From NCBI GenBank assembly GCA_017503325.1, contig JAFVTI010000008.1:1-64000 (forward strand): 64,000 bases of DNA. The letters run 5' to 3'. Below are positions 60,176-64,000 of the stretch, piece by piece. A program made the position numbers and the translations under genes. Every line of letters begins with the position of its first letter. The first letter of the stretch is position 1. The DNA is from Clostridia bacterium (GTDB taxonomy: Bacteria > Bacillota > Clostridia > Oscillospirales > CAG-272). The notes under the pieces were generated by a model. That model did no database searches, was not told where the DNA came from, and worked only from the letters and a program-made list of their open reading frames with translations.

Positions 60176-61885
60176 ATGAAAAAACACTATTTGAAAATAA
60201 TAGCTACCTTTTTGCTGGTAGCCGTCGTGGCCATCCCCTTGTTTGCCTGCAACGACCAAGATGCCCCCGAGACAACCACCACCGATCCCGGCGAAGCTAC
60301 AAAGACTCCCGAGGAAGATGCTCCCCTGCCCACAGAGATCAGCCTCCCTGAGGCATATGCTGCTGCCGATATTGTCTACGATTGTGACGATGGCTCGACC
60401 CTCTACAACTACAAGGAAAAAACGGCTCAAGATTTCGCAGCCGTTTGTGACTACTACACCGAGCAGGGCTTCCGGGTATACAACTCCCATACCATGGCCG
60501 AAAATCCCGCTACCACCTTCGTTGGTGACGGCCCCATGGCGCACGTCTACTGGTTCAAAGCCAAGGGCGAGCTGAACATTGCGCTGTCCGACACAGCGGC
60601 CAACACCCTGCCTCCTGCAACCCCCGCCGTGACCGACGGTGAGTACGAGTGCTCCGTCGTGCAGCTGATGGACAACGAAAACGTCAACGGTATGTCCTAC
60701 ATCATTCAGCTGAAGGATGGCTCCTACATCATTTACGACGGCTCCTATGCTACTCGAGCTCCTGCGCTCCTGAGCTACCTGACTGAAAACCACAAGGGTG
60801 AGGGAAAGCCCCTGGTCCGCGCTTGGGTACTGACACACTCCCACAACGACCACTACCCCGCCTTCCAGACCTTTGCTACCTCTGCTGAATACGCAGATCA
60901 GGTCACCGTAGAGTACGTGCTCTTCTCTCCTATGAACGATGAACACTATAAGATGAGGGACGAGGACAGGGATCCCTACTTCAGCACTCAGCTCTATGAG
61001 GACGTCAAGGGACTCAAGGACGCTAAGCTGGTCTTTATCCACACAGGGATGCTCTTCCAATTCTGCAACCTCAAGATGGAGGTGCTGATGGCTCCCGAAA
61101 CCCTGTACATGGACACCACAAGAATCGACAACTTTAACGATACCTCCATTGTTTCCCGCCTGTACACAGAGGACTACTCTGCACTCTTCCTGGCTGACAT
61201 CGCCATCAAGGGCTCCGACTACATGCATGAGGTTTACGGCAGCTATCTCAAGAGTGACATCTGCCAGGTCTCTCACCACGGCGTAGAGGACGTTCCGTTG
61301 TCCTTCTATGAGGAAGTCAAGGCGTCCATCCTGTACTATCCCTGCAATATCTGGCTCTATGACTACCAGGGCCGTAACGACGACGTCCGTATCGCTCTGG
61401 AAAACCGCGAATACACCAAGGAGATCCTGATTGCAGGCTGCGGTGAGTACAAGCGCGCCTGGGGCACCAAGTTCGCCGAGGATGCTCCCTTGTCCATACC
61501 CAATTACACGGTTCCTGCCCACAAGCAGCCCAAACCCGAGACCGAGCCCTCCGACACCCCCGTTGAGCACATCCTCTCCACCGACAAGACCACCTATACG
61601 GTTGGTGAATCCATTATGGTTACCGCTATCGGCGGCGGCACAGACTGGGTAGGTATCGCTAAGAAGGGTGAAACTTCCTCCATGCGTTGGTGGTATATTG
61701 ATCCCGTTGACGGATACGTCAGCGTTGGCTCCGGTGTTCCCTTTGATGCTGCCAACGGCGAGGCAAACTACAACACCGAAGGCCCTCTTGCCGCGGGTGA
61801 GTACGTGATCGTGATCATTCCCAACGATCAGCCCTTCGCTTCCGGCGATTTCAAGGCTACCGTAGAAATCACCATTACCGAGTGA
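60176..61885 (+). CDS. metallo-beta-lactamase-fold lipoprotein
   Basis: 569 residues. Lipoprotein signal with lipobox LFAC (about 25), acidic linker, then a metallo-beta-lactamase domain with LTHSHNDHYPA (about 220-230, HxHxDH) and the later ADIAIKGSD and CQVSHHGVED (about 362-371) metal positions. A C-terminal beta domain follows (about 465-569). Predicted extracytoplasmic zinc hydrolase of unknown substrate, related to ComEC-type or exported hydrolase families. Codon use is somewhat different from neighbours. Confidence 0.82.
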   Translation: MKKHYLKIIATFLLVAVVAIPLFACNDQDAPETTTTDPGEATKTPEEDAPLPTEISLPEAYAAADIVYDCDDGSTLYNYKEKTAQDFAAVCDYYTEQGFRVYNSHTMAENPATTFVGDGPMAHVYWFKAKGELNIALSDTAANTLPPATPAVTDGEYECSVVQLMDNENVNGMSYIIQLKDGSYIIYDGSYATRAPALLSYLTENHKGEGKPLVRAWVLTHSHNDHYPAFQTFATSAEYADQVTVEYVLFSPMNDEHYKMRDEDRDPYFSTQLYEDVKGLKDAKLVFIHTGMLFQFCNLKMEVLMAPETLYMDTTRIDNFNDTSIVSRLYTEDYSALFLADIAIKGSDYMHEVYGSYLKSDICQVSHHGVEDVPLSFYEEVKASILYYPCNIWLYDYQGRNDDVRIALENREYTKEILIAGCGEYKRAWGTKFAEDAPLSIPNYTVPAHKQPKPETEPSDTPVEHILSTDKTTYTVGESIMVTAIGGGTDWVGIAKKGETSSMRWWYIDPVDGYVSVGSGVPFDAANGEANYNTEGPLAAGEYVIVIIPNDQPFASGDFKATVEITITE

Positions 61886-61925
61886 TCTTCCCGTTCTTCC
61901 TGCAACAGCTTACCATCGCCATTTT

Positions 61926-61956
61926 CAATCCCCGCTTTTCAGCGGGGATTTCTTTT
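61926..61956 (+). terminator. terminator of the ruvX operon
   Basis: AATCCCCGC and GCGGGGATTT stem around TTTTCA, then CTTTTG. Confidence 0.75.
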
Positions 61957-61999
61957 GTGGAGGCTTTCAAAAAATAATTTGCAAGTTTTGCAAATTCTA

Positions 62000-62028
62000 T
62001 TGACAAGCAAGGCATAATCATTTATAAT
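62000..62028 (+). promoter_or_regulatory. promoter of dapA
   Basis: Full-consensus TTGACA (62000-62005), 17 bp, TATAAT (62023-62028). Confidence 0.85.
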
Positions 62029-62034
62029 TTTTAC

Positions 62035-62206
62035 GTAAGAGTCGAGGCGCATCGCGCAAAGAGTACCTTGCCGCAAAAGGCCGCACAGCCGTTGGCAAGC
62101 GAAAGGGGTGAGATGCCGAAGCCTTCCCACACGTGCAGGGGGATGGGCTGGGCGAACGGACTAAGAGCCGTTCGACTGTCGCGCAATCGCGCGGGGTGCT
62201 TCTCTT
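62035..62206 (+). promoter_or_regulatory. lysine riboswitch (L box)
   Basis: The aptamer carries the L-box landmarks in order: GAGGCGC, AAAGAGTA, GCGAAAGGGG, GCCGAAG, GGGCTGGGCG, AACGGACTAAGAGCCGTTC, CGACTGTCGC and GGGGTGCTTCTC. Position is directly before dapA, the expected target of lysine feedback. Confidence 0.92.
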
Positions 62207-62245
62207 GGGCATAGAAATTGATCCGGATTTCGGAAACAGATATGC

Positions 62246-62282
62246 AAGAGTGCTTCTCCGCAGAGAAGCACTCTTTCGTTTT
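62246..62282 (+). terminator. L-box expression platform terminator
   Basis: AAGAGTGCTTCTC and GAGAAGCACTCTT pair perfectly, then TCGTTTTG. The P1-side GTGCTTCTC (62196-62204) is perfectly complementary to the terminator 3' arm (62263-62271), giving a nine-base antiterminator that forms when lysine is absent. Confidence 0.85.
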
Positions 62283-62317
62283 GAATGAAAAATTTGTTAA
62301 ATAAAGGAAGTTTTACT

Positions 62318-63211
62318 ATGGCACACACACCGATTTTCAAGGGCATCGCAACTGCGCTGATCACCCCCATGAACATGGACGGCAGCGTGGATTACGAGGC
62401 ATTCGGCCGCTTGATCGACTGGCAGATCGAATGCGGCATTGACGCTTTGGTCATCGCGGGCACCACAGGCGAGGGCTCTACCTTAACCGACGAGGAGCAC
62501 CGCGAGGTCATCCGCTACGCGGTAGAGCGCGCAGCGCACCGCATCCCCATCATTGCCGGCACGGGCAGTAACGATACCGCCTACGCCTGCGACCTGACCC
62601 GCTTTTCCGCAGAGGTGGGCGCGGACGCCATGCTGGTAGTCACCCCCTACTACAATAAGGCAACGCAAAACGGCCTTGTCAAGATGTTCAACGCCATCGC
62701 GGACGCATCCGACAAGCCCATCATTGCATACAACGTGCCCTCGCGCACAGGCTGCGCGATCGCTCCCGCAACCTATGCAAAGCTTGCAAAGAACCCCAAG
62801 ATCACGGCCATCAAGGAGGCCAATGGCGACATTGGCGCGATCGTGGAGACCGCAGCACTTGTGGGCGACAAGATGGACATTTACTCGGGCAACGACGACC
62901 AGATCGTCCCCGTGCTTGCCATGGGCGGCATGGGCTGCATCTCGGTGCTCTCCAACGTCCTTCCCCGCGAGACCAAGCAGATCTGCGAGCTGTTCTGGCA
63001 GGGAGACGTCAAGGGTGCGGCTGCGCTGCAGTGCAAGCTGCTGCCGCTGGTCAAGGCACTCTTTTCCGAGGTCAATCCCATTCCCGTCAAGGCTGCCATG
63101 GCAAAAATGGGCTTCTGCTCCCCTGCCATCCGTCTGCCCTTGACAGAAATGGAAGAGGCGCACGCAGAGATCCTGTACGCGCGCATGAGAGAGGCAGGCA
63201 TTGACGTATGA
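62318..63211 (+). CDS. dapA: 4-hydroxy-tetrahydrodipicolinate synthase
   Basis: 297 residues. It condenses pyruvate with aspartate semialdehyde, first step of the lysine and diaminopimelate branch. Schiff-base Lys 166 in ITAIKEANG, Tyr 138 in IIAYNVPSRTG and the GTTGE loop (48-52) are present. ATG at 62318 follows AAAGGAAG. Controlled by the lysine riboswitch. Overlaps dapB by 4 bases (ATGA). Confidence 0.97.
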   Translation: MAHTPIFKGIATALITPMNMDGSVDYEAFGRLIDWQIECGIDALVIAGTTGEGSTLTDEEHREVIRYAVERAAHRIPIIAGTGSNDTAYACDLTRFSAEVGADAMLVVTPYYNKATQNGLVKMFNAIADASDKPIIAYNVPSRTGCAIAPATYAKLAKNPKITAIKEANGDIGAIVETAALVGDKMDIYSGNDDQIVPVLAMGGMGCISVLSNVLPRETKQICELFWQGDVKGAAALQCKLLPLVKALFSEVNPIPVKAAMAKMGFCSPAIRLPLTEMEEAHAEILYARMREAGIDV

Positions 63212-63984
63212 AGGTCATGATCATCGGCGCTGCAGGCCGTATGGGCAAGGAGCTCATCACGCTTGTCAAGCAAGGATACGCGGGCGCGGACGCCTATATC
63301 GGCGTGGACGCTTATTCTGACGATTATCCTCATACCCCCGCCGAGTGCGGTGAGACTCCCGACGTGATCGTAGATTTCTCGCACGCAAGCGCGACCGACG
63401 CGGTGCTGGATTTTGCCGTCGCCAATAATATTCCCTGCGTGATCGGCACGACGGGACACAGCGAGGAGCAGCTCTCTCATATCCGCACAGCGGCAGAGCA
63501 CGTGGCAGTTTTCCACTCGGGCAATATGTCGGTGGGCATTGCGGTGCTTTTGCAGCTGGCAAAGCAGGCGGCGCGCGCATTCCCCGACGCGGATATTGAG
63601 ATCATTGAGGTGCACCACAAGCACAAGGCCGACGCGCCCAGCGGCACGGCACTTATGCTGGCAAACGCCATTGGCGAGGTTCGCCCCGATTCCAGACAGG
63701 TGCTCGGACGCAGCGGACAGTGCAAAAGACAGCCGCAGGACATCGGCATTAGTGCTGTGCGCATGGGCGGCGTGGTAGGCGAGCACAAGGTATGCATTTG
63801 CACCGAAAGCCAGACCATTACGCTGGAGCACAAGGCGCACACCCGCGCATTGTTTGCCGAGGGAGGACTGAGTGCGGCAGCTTATATTGCAAACAAAACA
63901 CCCGGGCTTTACAACATGCAGACCATGCTTGCAGAGCTTGACGAGGAGAAGGATTATGAAAATAGCAATTGTGGGGTACGGTAA
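63208..63984 (+). CDS. dapB: 4-hydroxy-tetrahydrodipicolinate reductase
   Basis: 258 residues. NAD(P)H-binding GAAGRMGK (7-14), GTTGH (about 80-84) and the catalytic EVHHKHKADAPSGTA with His 136/137 and Lys 140. It reduces the dapA product. Translationally coupled to dapA and overlaps the next gene by 29 bases. Confidence 0.97.
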   Translation: MKVMIIGAAGRMGKELITLVKQGYAGADAYIGVDAYSDDYPHTPAECGETPDVIVDFSHASATDAVLDFAVANNIPCVIGTTGHSEEQLSHIRTAAEHVAVFHSGNMSVGIAVLLQLAKQAARAFPDADIEIIEVHHKHKADAPSGTALMLANAIGEVRPDSRQVLGRSGQCKRQPQDIGISAVRMGGVVGEHKVCICTESQTITLEHKAHTRALFAEGGLSAAAYIANKTPGLYNMQTMLAELDEEKDYENSNCGVR

Positions 63985-64000
63985 CCTCGGCCGCGGCGTA
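63956..64000 (+). CDS. probable diaminopimelate dehydrogenase, 5' end only
   Basis: The first 15 codons (MKIAIVGYGNLGRGV) run off the window. GYGNLGRGV is the start of meso-diaminopimelate dehydrogenase in the dehydrogenase route to lysine and cell-wall DAP. The AAGG ribosome site lies inside dapB. The short length leaves other Rossmann-fold enzymes possible. Confidence 0.65.
   Translation, partial: MKIAIVGYGNLGRGV

Noticed and set aside
60128..61570. 480-codon minus-strand frame opposite the metallo-beta-lactamase lipoprotein
   Set aside because: Val/Gly-rich antisense frame with no start signal.

Overview
The window looks like chromosome of a spore-forming member of the Clostridia, probably from an animal gut. 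Direct support is spoIVA, many consensus SigA-type promoters (TTGACA, 17-18 bp, TATAAT), pyruvate phosphate dikinase, an L-box controlled dapA-dapB followed by the first codons of a probable diaminopimelate dehydrogenase, and many lipoproteins and sugar-metabolism genes. The species cannot be named from the sequence alone. Most of the window is moderately GC-rich with GC-rich third positions. About 1.1-14.8 kb and the acetyltransferase gene near 30 kb look clearly more AT-rich by eye and may be acquired.

Layout. 0.1-1.1 kb: a GH43-type glycosidase. 1.7-7.3 kb (minus): LytTR response regulator, soluble GHKL kinase, two ABC exporter half-transporters and a small protein. 7.3-9.2 kb: an HD hydrolase and an XRE-TPR regulator. 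9.5-14.8 kb (plus): a sigma factor with a long C-terminal extension, a membrane protein and two different MutS-type ATPases in one tightly overlapped operon. 15.1 kb: tRNA-Met and tRNA-Glu abutting with no spacer. 15.4-19.7 kb: a sugar isomerase and a broken relative, a TlpA-like lipoprotein, tmk, a small regulator and an HPr-like protein. 19.0-23.5 kb (minus): a tetrahydrofolate riboswitch followed by folT, an ABC-F protein, a ROK kinase and a SIS isomerase. 23.8-26.6 kb: an MBOAT acyltransferase with a DHHW partner. 26.6-31.8 kb: a PlsC-like acyltransferase, a TetR regulator behind a tRNA-end-like hairpin, a collagen-like protein, an attenuator-controlled double GNAT acetyltransferase and an orphan prepilin.

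31.8-39.5 kb: gtrA-like gene, cysS, a sugar isomerase, two paralogous microproteins, ppdK and pth. 39.9-47.4 kb: mfd, a foldase-like lipoprotein and a very large propeller lipoprotein. 47.6-53.0 kb: a carbohydrate cluster (isomerase, TIM-barrel protein, PHP phosphoesterase, GH42-type galactosidase). 53.2-57.0 kb: spoIVA and a split transketolase. 57.6-61.9 kb: RNHCP protein, hydrolase, ruvX, a membrane protein and a metallo-beta-lactamase lipoprotein. 62.0-64.0 kb: lysine riboswitch, dapA, dapB and the start of the next gene.

The main non-coding novelty is a compound palindromic element of about 370-500 bp. It occurs four times between genes (34.8, 39.5, 54.8 and 57.1 kb), with a conserved core flanked by symmetric sets of hairpins. 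The strongest candidates for an undescribed system are the sigma factor plus MutS-pair operon and the leader-controlled tandem GNAT gene, whose layout resembles ribosome-sensing antibiotic-resistance switches.
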